A stretch of 7,861 nucleotides of DNA from JANQPX01 sp039197065 (GTDB lineage: Bacteria > Pseudomonadota > Alphaproteobacteria > Geminicoccales > Geminicoccaceae). Under the pieces are notes generated by a model. The model searched no databases. It had not been told where the DNA came from and saw nothing but the letters and a program-made list of their open reading frames with translations. Shown in pieces: positions 1 through 6,706 of this stretch; positions within the stretch are counted from its first letter, which is position 1, and each line of letters opens with the position of its first letter. The translations under genes and the position numbers were made by a program. The DNA is taken from positions 1-7,861 of the forward strand of contig JBCCUL010000065.1 in assembly GCA_039197065.1 (NCBI GenBank), read 5' to 3'.

Positions 1-243
1 AACGAGTTCATGCAGCATCCGCTCGCTGACACTGGCGAGATATTCGGCGGCAGCCGTCATGCGCAGCCGTTTGTGCAGCCGCTCGAACAGTGGCACGCCT
101 AGGCGCCGCTCGGCTTCCTTGATCCGATGCGACAGAGCCGACGGCGTTAGCCCAAGCTCATCCGATGCATCCACCACCCTCCCGGTGCGGCCGATGGCGC
201 GGATCATCTGCAGATGCCTGATATCGAGGATGGGATTGCGCAT
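1..243 (-). CDS. LysR-family transcriptional regulator, MetR-like, N-terminal part (truncated by window edge)
   Basis: Reading leftward from the ATG at 243, the frame is open to the window edge and gives 81 residues with no stop. This is the winged helix-turn-helix of a LysR regulator. It opens MRNPILDIRHLQMIRAIGRTG; the recognition helix region LTPSALSHRIKEAERRLG (residues 32-49) is followed by the wing sequence VPLFERLHKRLRMT. The TPSALSHRI segment resembles MetR (TQSALSH in E. coli, from memory) more than a generic LysR. The effector-binding domain lies beyond the left edge, so the ligand cannot be guessed. An AGG at 250-252 lies six bases from the ATG and supports this start. The gene diverges from the aminotransferase at 345, the usual arrangement for a LysR regulator and its target. 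Family assignment is secure; MetR-like is a weaker call. Confidence 0.9.
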   Translation of the reverse strand, partial: MRNPILDIRHLQMIRAIGRTGRVVDASDELGLTPSALSHRIKEAERRLGVPLFERLHKRLRMTAAAEYLASVSERMLHELV

Positions 244-251
244 GATCTACC

Positions 252-264
252 TGAAAAAGATTCA
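252..264. promoter_or_regulatory. Candidate LysR/MetR-type operator, TGAA-N5-TTCA
   Basis: The 13-mer is a perfect 4+4 inverted repeat with a five-base spacer and fits both the general LysR T-N11-A rule and the known MetR consensus TGAA-N5-TTCA. It starts eight bases beyond the ATG of the truncated LysR gene, touching that gene's ribosome binding site. It is 80 bases from the aminotransferase ATG. That geometry suits activation of the aminotransferase and self-repression of the regulator. A 4+4 palindrome alone could occur by chance in a 100-base region; the exact match to the MetR form beside a MetR-like protein raises the odds. Binding is inferred. Confidence 0.5.
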
Positions 265-281
265 ACAAAGTCGACAACAAA
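263..281. repeat. Direct repeat CAACAAA (two copies, 12 bases apart)
   Basis: Two exact CAACAAA copies lie at 263-269 and 275-281 in the divergent promoter region, a little over one helical turn apart. The first overlaps the end of the TGAA-N5-TTCA palindrome. The repeats could be an accessory regulator contact or simple AC-rich sequence. No clear -35/-10 pair can be defended around them. Confidence 0.25.
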
Positions 282-334
282 CGAGATTGTATTTCAGCAC
301 AGTCGGACGGAGGCTCACTAGAGAAAAAGGCGAC

Positions 335-343
335 AGGAGGTGA
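335..343 (+). promoter_or_regulatory. Strong ribosome binding site of the aminotransferase gene
   Basis: AGGAGGTGA is a near-perfect anti-16S match. The AGGAGG core at 335-340 lies four bases before the ATG at 345. It fixes the start of the aminotransferase and suggests high translation once the gene is transcribed. Confidence 0.85.
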
Positions 344-344
344 G

Positions 345-1733
345 ATGACAGCAGCATCGGCAATCGAGGCGACACGGCAACAGGACCGGCAGCACCACGT
401 CCATGGCCAGACTAACCTACGTACCCATGGCGACCACGGCCCTGCGGCGATGGTGGTCAAAGGCAGCGGCGTGCGCATCACGACCGATGACGGCCAGAGC
501 CTGATCGACGGCTTCTCAGGTCTCGGCTGCGTATCGCTCGGCTATCACAACGATCGTCTGGCCGACGCTGCCAAACGGCAGATGGACACATTGCCCTACG
601 CACCAACGTTCTACGGGCGCTCCCATCCTAAAATTGCGGCGCTGGCGGCTCGCTTGACTTCGGTGGCAGCGGCGCCCTTTGAAAAGGTGATGTTCCAGTG
701 CTCCGGTTCCGAAGCTAATGACGCGATGATCAAGTTCATCTGGGCACGCAACATCGTCCGCGGCGAGCCGAAAAGACGGAAGATGATCTCCCGCTGGCGC
801 GGCTATTACGGCAACACGGTAACCGCTGTCGCCCTCTCAGGCCAGCCGCATATGCACGCCAATTTCGGCTTGCCGATGGACGATTTTCTGAAGCTGTCGA
901 CACCCAATTTCTATTTGCACAGCCAGGAGGGCGAAAGCGAGGAAGCGTTCTCAGCACGGATGGCCGCAGAGTTCGAGAAGACCATTCTCGATGCAGGCCC
1001 AGAGACCATCGCTGCCTTCTTCGCCGAACCGATGCAATCGGGCGGCGGGGCGATACGCCCACCCCAAGGCTACTGGCCAGCGATGCAGGCTGTTATTCGG
1101 AAATACGGCATCCATTTCCATGTCGACGAGACCGTCTGCGGCTTTGGGCGGACCGGTCACATGTGGGGCGCCGAAGCCTTCGATCTCAACCCGGACAGCG
1201 CCACCTGCGCCAAAGCGCTCACCGCCGCCTTCTTCCCGATGTCGGCCATCATGTTCCGCCAGGATCTCTACGACGACCTGATGAAGACCTCCGACAATGC
1301 TGGCGTTCTCGGCCATGGGTTCACCTATGCCGGCCACCCCGTCGGCGCAGCCGTTGCCTTAGAGGCGCTCGACATCTATGACGAGATCGATCTCGTCGGC
1401 TATGTCCGCCGCATGTCCGTGCCCTTTCATGCGGGCTGTGAAGCGCTGTTGGACCACCCGCTGGTCGGCGATGTCCGCGGCATCGGTCTTTTCTGCGGCT
1501 TGCAACTGGTACAAGACAAAGCCCGGCGCCAGCTCTGGGACCCTGCCTTGAAGGTCGGGCCGATGGTCCAGGATCGCGCGCATGCTCGCGGCCTCTATCT
1601 GCGCTCGATTCCGCCTGATCGCATCAGCTTCATGCCGCCTCTGATCATCGAGGAGGGCGAGATCGCTGAGGCGACGGCTATCCTGAAAGCCGCACTGGAC
1701 GATGTCTGGAACGAGGTGCGCGGCCGGGCGTGA
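345..1733 (+). CDS. Class III PLP-dependent aminotransferase (omega-aminotransferase type)
   Basis: This 462-residue protein has the normal length for class III (ornithine/omega-amino acid) aminotransferases, which move the terminal amino group of an omega-amino acid or amine to pyruvate or 2-oxoglutarate in the cytoplasm. Fold-type I landmarks appear in order: FSGLGCVSLGYH (residues 57-68), the phosphate-binding CSGSEAND (119-126), the ring-stacking WRGYYGNT (151-158), EPMQSGGG (228-235), the pyridine-nitrogen aspartate in VDETVCGFGRTG (Asp261), the Schiff-base lysine in CAKALTAAFFP (Lys290), and GHGFTYAGHP (323-332). The usual YHG of the stacking loop is YYG here, with Tyr155 in place of His. 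The start is set by a strong Shine-Dalgarno. The gene diverges from a LysR gene and converges on the demethylase operon. The substrate cannot be read from sequence; beta-alanine, GABA, taurine or a related omega-amine are all possible. Confidence 0.93.
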   Translation: MTAASAIEATRQQDRQHHVHGQTNLRTHGDHGPAAMVVKGSGVRITTDDGQSLIDGFSGLGCVSLGYHNDRLADAAKRQMDTLPYAPTFYGRSHPKIAALAARLTSVAAAPFEKVMFQCSGSEANDAMIKFIWARNIVRGEPKRRKMISRWRGYYGNTVTAVALSGQPHMHANFGLPMDDFLKLSTPNFYLHSQEGESEEAFSARMAAEFEKTILDAGPETIAAFFAEPMQSGGGAIRPPQGYWPAMQAVIRKYGIHFHVDETVCGFGRTGHMWGAEAFDLNPDSATCAKALTAAFFPMSAIMFRQDLYDDLMKTSDNAGVLGHGFTYAGHPVGAAVALEALDIYDEIDLVGYVRRMSVPFHAGCEALLDHPLVGDVRGIGLFCGLQLVQDKARRQLWDPALKVGPMVQDRAHARGLYLRSIPPDRISFMPPLIIEEGEIAEATAILKAALDDVWNEVRGRA

Positions 1734-1769
1734 TGCTTCGGCCGTCGGCTGCTGGAACCTTCTTTGTCG

Positions 1770-1790
1770 AAAAATCCTCAAGTCCTGAGG
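1770..1790 (-). terminator. Small Rho-independent terminator of the methyltransferase/demethylase operon
   Basis: On the minus strand, CCTCA (1790-1786), a five-base loop and TGAGG (1780-1776) form a perfect 5-bp stem, followed by A and then five T (1774-1770). The stop codon of the FAD/GcvT gene (1780-1778) lies inside the right arm, so the hairpin straddles the end of the coding region. The stem is short, so efficiency may be modest. It sits in the 44-base gap between convergent genes; no T-tract follows it on the plus strand, so it would act mainly on the minus-strand transcript. Confidence 0.5.
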
Positions 1791-4204
1791 CGCGCGTTCC
1801 CAGGATCGTAGACATGGGGATTGTGGCGGCACGCCGCCCGGTCTTCGCCGAGCACGGTGACGGAGGCCTGCTCTCCCATGGCGAGGCTGCTGGCTTTGAC
1901 ATAACCGAGCACGAGTGTCTTGCCAGTGCGAAAGCCACGGCTCGCCGAAGTGACGTAGCCTATCCAGGTCCCATCCTTGATGATCGGATCCGAGGCCAGG
2001 GGATCGGGCGTCGGTTCCTCGATCTCGAGACCAATCCACTCCCACGCCGAGGCGGCCTGCCTCTGTTTTTCGACCGCCGAACGGCCGATGAAGTCGCCCT
2101 TGTTCATGTTGGCGAAACGGCTCAAGCCGGCATCGAACAGGGTGTATTCAGTGCCGAAGTCCGCACCCCAGGCATGATATCCCTTCTCGACACGCATGGC
2201 ATTCAGCGCATAAGAACCGAAATTGCAGGCACCAAACGCCTCGCCCGCCGCCATAATCGCCTGATAGACTGTGACGAGGTCGGCCGATGCCAGATGCAGC
2301 TCCCAGCCGAGCTCGCCGACATAGGAAACGCGCATCGCCGTGACCGCGGCACCGGCGATCTCGATCTCGCTGGCCGAGAGCCAGGGCGCTGTCTCGGCGC
2401 TGAGGTCGGCCTCGGTGAGTAGGGACAGCACGTCCCGAGATTTTGGCCCCATCACCATGAGGGCGGCATCGTGGTGATAGCCCCGGTTCAGGGTCACGCC
2501 ATCGTCAGGGAGATAGGCAGATAGCCAGTCGAAATCGCGGAGATCGGTAAGCGTCGGTCCGCAAAGGAGGAACCGATCTTCGGCAAGGCAGGCGATGGTC
2601 GCTTCCGACCAGAGGCGACCTTTGGGGGTGAGCATGTAGCCGAGCCGAACGCGGCCAGGCTTCGGAATGGCGTTGCAGAAAACCTCTGAAAGATAGGCCC
2701 TTGCCCCTGACCCCTCGACGAAGAACTTGGTGAAGCCGCCGTGGTCCATGACGCCGAGCGCATCGCGCACCGTCTCACATTCGCGCTTGACCGCCGAATG
2801 CCAGGGTTCCTCATAGAAGCTCAAGCCGTGTTCGCCTGTGTCCTTGATCGTCTCGGTCTCGAACCAGAAAGCGCGCTCCCACCCAGCGATCTGGCCCATG
2901 ATCGCCCCCTTGCCGGTCAGCATCTCATAAAGCGGGGTTTGCTGCACCGGCCGGCCCGATTGCAGCAGGCGGCGTGGAAAGGGGATGGCATATTGCAGAT
3001 CATAATGCTCGGAGGCGCGGGCCCTGGCATAAGCGGGTGTGACCCACGTTCCAAAGCGGCGCGGATCCCAGGCGCTGAGGTCCCATTCCGTCTCGCCCTC
3101 GGTGATCCATTCGGCCATCGCTTTGCCAATTGCCGCTGAATGGGTGATGCCGATCTGGACACCGGTGGCGTGATAGAAGTTCGGGGCACCTGCGGCCGGG
3201 CCGACTAGTGGTAGAGCGTCCGGCGCATAGGCGATCGGGCCGTTGACGAAGCGCTGGGCTCCCGCCTCGGCGAGCAGCGGCACATGGGTAATGGTCGCCT
3301 CGAACACGTCCAGAATGTCGTCGACGCTGTCCGGGAAGAGCTGGTGGGCGAAATCATCGGGGGGCGGACCGCTCTCCCAGGCGGGGCGGCCGGCATGAGC
3401 GTAGGAGCCGAGGAGGAAGGCATTGCGCTCTCGCCTGAGATAAAAGCGGATGTCCGGGTCGCGCACCAGCGGGAAGAGGTCGGTGTACTCTTCTAGGGCC
3501 GCGATCGGCTCGGTCACCAGATATTGATGCTCCAAAGTCGCAACCGGCGCGTCCAGTCCCGCCAGCGAGGCTACGCTCCAGCCGTGAAAGCCGGCGGCGT
3601 TGATCACAATCTCGGCGGTGACAGTGCCCTTGGCGCTGGCCACACGCCATTCACCGGTGGGCAGGCGGTCGATCGCGGTGACCGGCGAGAAACGCACCAC
3701 CACGGCGCCGAGCGCTCGCGCCCCTTTGGCAAGGGCCTGGGTCAACTGGCTCGGGTCGATGTCGCCCTCATAGGGATCACAGATGCCGCCGAGCACTGTA
3801 TCGTCCGGATGCCAGAAGGGATGCATCCTGTCCATCTCGGCGGGGCTTAGCATGTGGAGGTCGAATCCTGCACTTCGCGACACGCCGCAAAGATGCCGGA
3901 ACAGCTCCATCCGCTCGGGCGTGTGCGCCGGCCAGAACGCACTGGTGTGGCGATAGGTGATCGCGCTGTCGACTGTCCCAGCCAGGTCTTTGTAAAGCGA
4001 CCACGCGTAGTTGCCAGCGCGCATCCCGAGCCAGGACGTGGCATAGGTCGGGATATTGCCGGCGGCATGCCAGGTGGAGCCGGAGGTCAGCTCGTCCCTT
4101 TCCAGCAATATTGTGTCGGTGACGCCGGCACGCGCCAGATGGTAGAGGATCGAGGTGCCAACGGCACCGCCGCCGATGACAACGACATGGGCGTGGGTCT
4201 TCAT
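1778..4204 (-). CDS. FAD-dependent oxidoreductase with C-terminal GcvT domain (dimethylglycine/sarcosine dehydrogenase family)
   Basis: The 808-residue protein has the two-part layout of dimethylglycine and sarcosine dehydrogenases. These oxidise an N-methyl group at a flavin and hand the resulting one-carbon unit to tetrahydrofolate. The N-terminal DAO-type domain (about 1-390) has the dinucleotide motif VVVIGGGAVGTS (7-18), ELTSGSTWHAAG (38-49) and VINAAGFHGW (199-208). His46 in STWHAAG aligns by motif with the histidine that binds FAD covalently in this family. A linker domain follows. The folate-binding GcvT part runs from about residue 430 to the end, with MDHGGFTKFFVEGSGA (486-501), MGPKSRDVL (585-593), SYVGELGWELH (627-637) and MRVEKGYHAWGADF (670-683). 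There is no signal peptide. The start ATG overlaps the upstream MttB-family stop by four bases (ATGA), implying translational coupling. The precise amine substrate is unknown; family members annotated as dimethylglycine dehydrogenase vary in specificity. Confidence 0.92.
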   Translation of the reverse strand: MKTHAHVVVIGGGAVGTSILYHLARAGVTDTILLERDELTSGSTWHAAGNIPTYATSWLGMRAGNYAWSLYKDLAGTVDSAITYRHTSAFWPAHTPERMELFRHLCGVSRSAGFDLHMLSPAEMDRMHPFWHPDDTVLGGICDPYEGDIDPSQLTQALAKGARALGAVVVRFSPVTAIDRLPTGEWRVASAKGTVTAEIVINAAGFHGWSVASLAGLDAPVATLEHQYLVTEPIAALEEYTDLFPLVRDPDIRFYLRRERNAFLLGSYAHAGRPAWESGPPPDDFAHQLFPDSVDDILDVFEATITHVPLLAEAGAQRFVNGPIAYAPDALPLVGPAAGAPNFYHATGVQIGITHSAAIGKAMAEWITEGETEWDLSAWDPRRFGTWVTPAYARARASEHYDLQYAIPFPRRLLQSGRPVQQTPLYEMLTGKGAIMGQIAGWERAFWFETETIKDTGEHGLSFYEEPWHSAVKRECETVRDALGVMDHGGFTKFFVEGSGARAYLSEVFCNAIPKPGRVRLGYMLTPKGRLWSEATIACLAEDRFLLCGPTLTDLRDFDWLSAYLPDDGVTLNRGYHHDAALMVMGPKSRDVLSLLTEADLSAETAPWLSASEIEIAGAAVTAMRVSYVGELGWELHLASADLVTVYQAIMAAGEAFGACNFGSYALNAMRVEKGYHAWGADFGTEYTLFDAGLSRFANMNKGDFIGRSAVEKQRQAASAWEWIGLEIEEPTPDPLASDPIIKDGTWIGYVTSASRGFRTGKTLVLGYVKASSLAMGEQASVTVLGEDRAACRHNPHVYDPGNARLRT

Positions 4205-5706
4205 GCTGTGGGTTCCAGGTCGAGTTTAATGTCGAAGCGCTCGCGGATCGCCGCCTCGCGATCTGACGGCAGATGGTGAGGCGCATCGGCGAGGATGTCC
4301 CGGACACGCGCGCACGCTCGATCCCAGATCGTCCGCTTACCGTCCGCGATCCAATCATCGATGCTCCGCCGATCGCCGAGACGCGGATAGGCATACTCGC
4401 TCTTCATCAAGGCGAGTGTCTGCATTTCGCCGAGATAGTGCCCGGGACCGGTGGCGACAGCTTCGATCACATCCAGATCGATGGCGCTATCATGCATATC
4501 GATGCCTCGCACCGAGCGCAGGATGGCACCGCACATATCGTCGTCGATCACCAGGGCTTCCGGCGATGCCGCCATGATCGAGCCGAGCATGCCGACGGAA
4601 AGATTGATCATATCGGCACCCGCCTGCGCGGCGAGAGCGACGGTATAGCCCTTTTCGTAGCCGGCTTGCGCATCAGTGGTCTTGGCATCGGTCATCCCCG
4701 CGGCCACGGTCGAGGGCAGCTCGAGGTGCCTTAGCAATTGCGCCGCAGCTGCATTGGCGACAGCCGCCTCGCCGCTGCCACCAGTCATGGCGCCGGTGCG
4801 CAGATCGCTGATGAACGGCATGAAGGCAAAGATGCAGGAAGTTCCGGGCCCGATCAAATCGACGATCATCAGACCTGCCAGCGTTTCAGCCAGTCCCTGC
4901 GCCAAGGCACCCGCCAGAGTTACCGGGCTGGTCGCACCCGCCTGCGCAGCGGTGCAGATCTGGAGCGGCATGCCGGCCTCGATCGCACACCGCATGATCG
5001 CGAGCCCCTCGGGTGCATAGCGAAGTGGCGAGACCGCATGCACGATCACAGCGAAGCAGAAGGGCTGGGCGCGAAATCCGCTGTCGCGGCCAAGCGCCTG
5101 GTCGAACATCGTCACGGTGGGATCGAGATGTTCGGCATTGTCGAAGCTGATGCCGATCGGCTTGGGGCAAGCCTTGAGGCAGGCGAAGGCGGTATTGATG
5201 TCGAGGTCCAAGGGGGCTTGCATGTCGCGCGCCACCACCGAGCGCACGCCGTAATGGATATGATCCCCGCGGCCGACGATGCGCATCAAATCGTAGAGAT
5301 CGAGGAGCGTGCTGTCGCGAAATGTCCGATTGTCGGCGTCGAGTACACTCACCGCCGCCCCGCCGGTGCCGATATGGACATGCCCGCCGCCAACGGTGAT
5401 GCCAAAGTTCTCGACGAACCCCGGAAGCTGCACGCGCTTTTTCGCGCGACGAATAGCAGCCTCGACCATCCTGCGTGGATAACATAAGCGTCCATCGGCT
5501 CGCTGTTGTGCTCCTTTCTCAACTGCCTCTTTGGCAAAATCCGGCGGGCACTGATCGATCCCCGTCCGTTCCAGAATGGCGAAGGCCGCTTCGATGATCT
5601 GTTCCTGCTCACGCTCACCGAGCGGCGCGTAGCGCCCGCCCGGAGGGGCCGCAGGCGGTGCGGCCACCAAAGGCTCGGTATCTCGGCAACGGGATCGGCG
5701 TGGCAT
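4201..5706 (-). CDS. Non-pyrrolysine MttB-family (trimethylamine methyltransferase-like) methyltransferase
   Basis: From the ATG at 5706 this encodes 501 residues, the usual size for the MttB/COG5598 family, which transfers a methyl group from a quaternary or tertiary amine to a corrinoid protein. Family segments include GGRYAPL (23-29), GTGGAAVSVLDADN (113-126), TSPVTLAGALAQGLAE (259-274), AAGMTDAKTTDAQAGYEKG (335-353), VGMLGSIMAASPEAL (371-385) and GHYLGEMQT (422-430). The frame has no internal UAG, so it is not the pyrrolysine trimethylamine enzyme. It belongs with the non-Pyl homologues, among which MtgB (glycine betaine), MtpB (proline betaine), MtcB (carnitine) and MtyB (gamma-butyrobetaine) are characterised. 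The frame also stays open to an ATG at 5802, but that start would reach the LysR regulator's 5' end and adds 32 residues unlike the family, so 5706 is preferred despite a weak ribosome site. It is the first gene of the operon with the FAD/GcvT enzyme. No corrinoid protein is adjacent. Confidence 0.9.
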   Translation of the reverse strand: MPRRSRCRDTEPLVAAPPAAPPGGRYAPLGEREQEQIIEAAFAILERTGIDQCPPDFAKEAVEKGAQQRADGRLCYPRRMVEAAIRRAKKRVQLPGFVENFGITVGGGHVHIGTGGAAVSVLDADNRTFRDSTLLDLYDLMRIVGRGDHIHYGVRSVVARDMQAPLDLDINTAFACLKACPKPIGISFDNAEHLDPTVTMFDQALGRDSGFRAQPFCFAVIVHAVSPLRYAPEGLAIMRCAIEAGMPLQICTAAQAGATSPVTLAGALAQGLAETLAGLMIVDLIGPGTSCIFAFMPFISDLRTGAMTGGSGEAAVANAAAAQLLRHLELPSTVAAGMTDAKTTDAQAGYEKGYTVALAAQAGADMINLSVGMLGSIMAASPEALVIDDDMCGAILRSVRGIDMHDSAIDLDVIEAVATGPGHYLGEMQTLALMKSEYAYPRLGDRRSIDDWIADGKRTIWDRACARVRDILADAPHHLPSDREAAIRERFDIKLDLEPTA

Positions 5707-5747
5707 GACAGCTGTCCGGCTTGATGGCTCCCAAAAGATTAACCGGG

Positions 5748-5800
5748 GAATTTCAGTTGAACTCAATCCCAAAAAACGCGTTTCTTCATGAAAGAAATTC
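5748..5800. repeat. Inverted repeat GAATTTC...GAAATTC in the divergent promoter
   Basis: GAATTTC (5748-5754) and its exact complement GAAATTC (5794-5800) bracket 39 bases between the MttB-family and LysR starts. Within the left part, TTCAGTTGAA (5752-5761) is a tight 4+4 dyad. TTCATG also occurs twice, at 5785-5790 and 5798-5803. The layout could provide the recognition and activation half-sites that LysR proteins bridge by bending DNA, but each element is short and A/T-rich, so chance cannot be excluded. Confidence 0.3.
5781..5793. promoter_or_regulatory. Candidate LysR-type operator, TTTC-N5-GAAA
   Basis: A perfect 4+4 inverted repeat with a five-base spacer satisfies the T-N11-A LysR box. 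It lies 22 bases before the LysR start at 5816 and 74 bases from the MttB-family start at 5706. This mirrors the arrangement at the other LysR promoter in the window (operator near the regulator, about 75-80 bases from the target). The likely reading is activation of the methyltransferase operon and autoregulation of the regulator. This is inference from position and symmetry only. Confidence 0.45.
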
Positions 5801-5804
5801 ATGC

Positions 5805-5809
5805 AGGAG
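5805..5809 (+). promoter_or_regulatory. Ribosome binding site deciding the LysR start
   Basis: AGGAG lies six bases before the ATG at 5816. This picks 5816 over the in-frame ATG at 5801, which would place the Shine-Dalgarno inside the coding region and has none of its own. Confidence 0.75.
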
Positions 5810-5815
5810 CACAGG

Positions 5816-6706
5816 ATGAAGCGCCTGACCTACGAGACCTTTCTGGCCCTCGCGAAACTCTACAATTTTCGCAAGACCGCGGAGCAGCTGAACACAACCC
5901 AGTCCAATGTCTCCGCGCGGATCAAGGCGCTGGAGGAGGATCTGGGCGGCTCACTCTTCGTCCGCTCCCCTCAGGCCGTGACGCTGACACCGCTTGGACG
6001 CGAGCTGGTGCCGTTCGCCGAGGACATTCTCCGCAGCATGGATCGTTTCGCCCATGCCGCCGGCATGAACCCCGATCAGGAAGGCACTCTTCGTCTGGCG
6101 CTTTCTGAGACGATGGTTAGCACGCTCCTGCCTGCCTTCATCAGGGAGTTTTCCGCCTTTTATCCGCGGGCCGATGTCGAGATCAGCGTCGACAGCACCA
6201 CCAACCAGCGTCAGCAGCTCATCGACCGCGCGGTGGATCTGGCCTTCCTGATGGGACCGGTGTCGGAGTACGAGGTCACCAACCTTCCCCTTTTGAACCT
6301 GCCGATGATCTGGGTCGTCGCCGCGGATCACCCTTTGGCGAGGCGGGGACGAATCGGCATAGAAGACCTCGCCGCCAGCCCTGTGCTTTCTTATGCGCGG
6401 AATTCGCGCCCCTTCGTCGAGCTGCGCGAAGCGTTGACGAACGCCGGTATTCGAAGCCCCCGTCTATTCTCGTCAAACGCGCTCAGCGCCAGCATCGGCA
6501 TGACCAAGGCCGGCCTCGGTATCTGCACCCTACCCGACGTCGTTGCCCGTCCGCATATCGAATCGGGAGACGTTGTCAGGATGGACGCCGACATCCCGTT
6601 GAACGATCTAAGGTTTACAGCCTCCTTCCTAAACGACACCGCAAGCGGTCTCGCCAAGAGTGCGGCCACCATGGCAGCGCGGATCGCGAATGACTTGGAG
6701 ATCTAG
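5816..6706 (+). CDS. LysR-family transcriptional regulator (complete)
   Basis: The 296-residue protein has typical LysR length. Residues 1-60 form the winged helix-turn-helix: MKRLTYETFLALAKLYNFRKTAEQL, then the recognition helix TTQSNVSARIKALEEDLG (27-44), then GSLFVRSPQAVTLTPLGREL. The rest is the periplasmic-binding-like effector domain, with the domain opening GTLRLALSETM, a middle segment AVDLAFLMGP and TKAGLGICTLPDVVA near the end. The gene diverges from the MttB-family/FAD-GcvT operon and lies just upstream of the TRAP binding protein in the same direction, so it may control both. The candidate operator before its start supports regulation of the divergent operon. It differs clearly in sequence from the truncated LysR at the left edge, so the two are not a recent duplication. 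The effector, perhaps the methylated amine or a breakdown product, is not determinable from sequence. Confidence 0.95.
   Translation: MKRLTYETFLALAKLYNFRKTAEQLNTTQSNVSARIKALEEDLGGSLFVRSPQAVTLTPLGRELVPFAEDILRSMDRFAHAAGMNPDQEGTLRLALSETMVSTLLPAFIREFSAFYPRADVEISVDSTTNQRQQLIDRAVDLAFLMGPVSEYEVTNLPLLNLPMIWVVAADHPLARRGRIGIEDLAASPVLSYARNSRPFVELREALTNAGIRSPRLFSSNALSASIGMTKAGLGICTLPDVVARPHIESGDVVRMDADIPLNDLRFTASFLNDTASGLAKSAATMAARIANDLEI

Noticed and set aside
265..330. A sigma-70 promoter for the aminotransferase
   Set aside because: TCGACA (271-276) and TTGTAT (287-292) resemble -35 and -10 elements individually but are not at a workable spacing, so no promoter is claimed.
1741..1749. GCCGTCGGC as a terminator hairpin for the aminotransferase
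   Set aside because: The two arms leave a one-base loop, which cannot fold as drawn, and no T-tract follows directly on the plus strand.
1730..2422. A 230-codon open frame on the plus strand, opposite the flavoenzyme gene
   Set aside because: It lies wholly antisense to the well-supported GcvT domain, its translation has no recognisable domain, and long antisense frames are expected in high-GC coding DNA.
3777..4394. A 205-codon minus-strand frame spanning the junction of the two operon genes
   Set aside because: It is out of frame with both genes, whose family motifs run cleanly to their ends, so it is a shadow and not evidence of a frameshift.
4738..5487. A 249-codon open frame on the plus strand opposite the MttB-family gene
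   Set aside because: It is antisense to conserved MttB-family sequence, rich in Arg/Ala/Gly/His as expected of a shadow frame, and has no ribosome site or family resemblance.
4201..5706. Pyrrolysine (in-frame UAG) as in archaeal MttB
   Set aside because: The frame is uninterrupted over the full family length, so no amber readthrough is needed; this is a non-pyrrolysine homologue.
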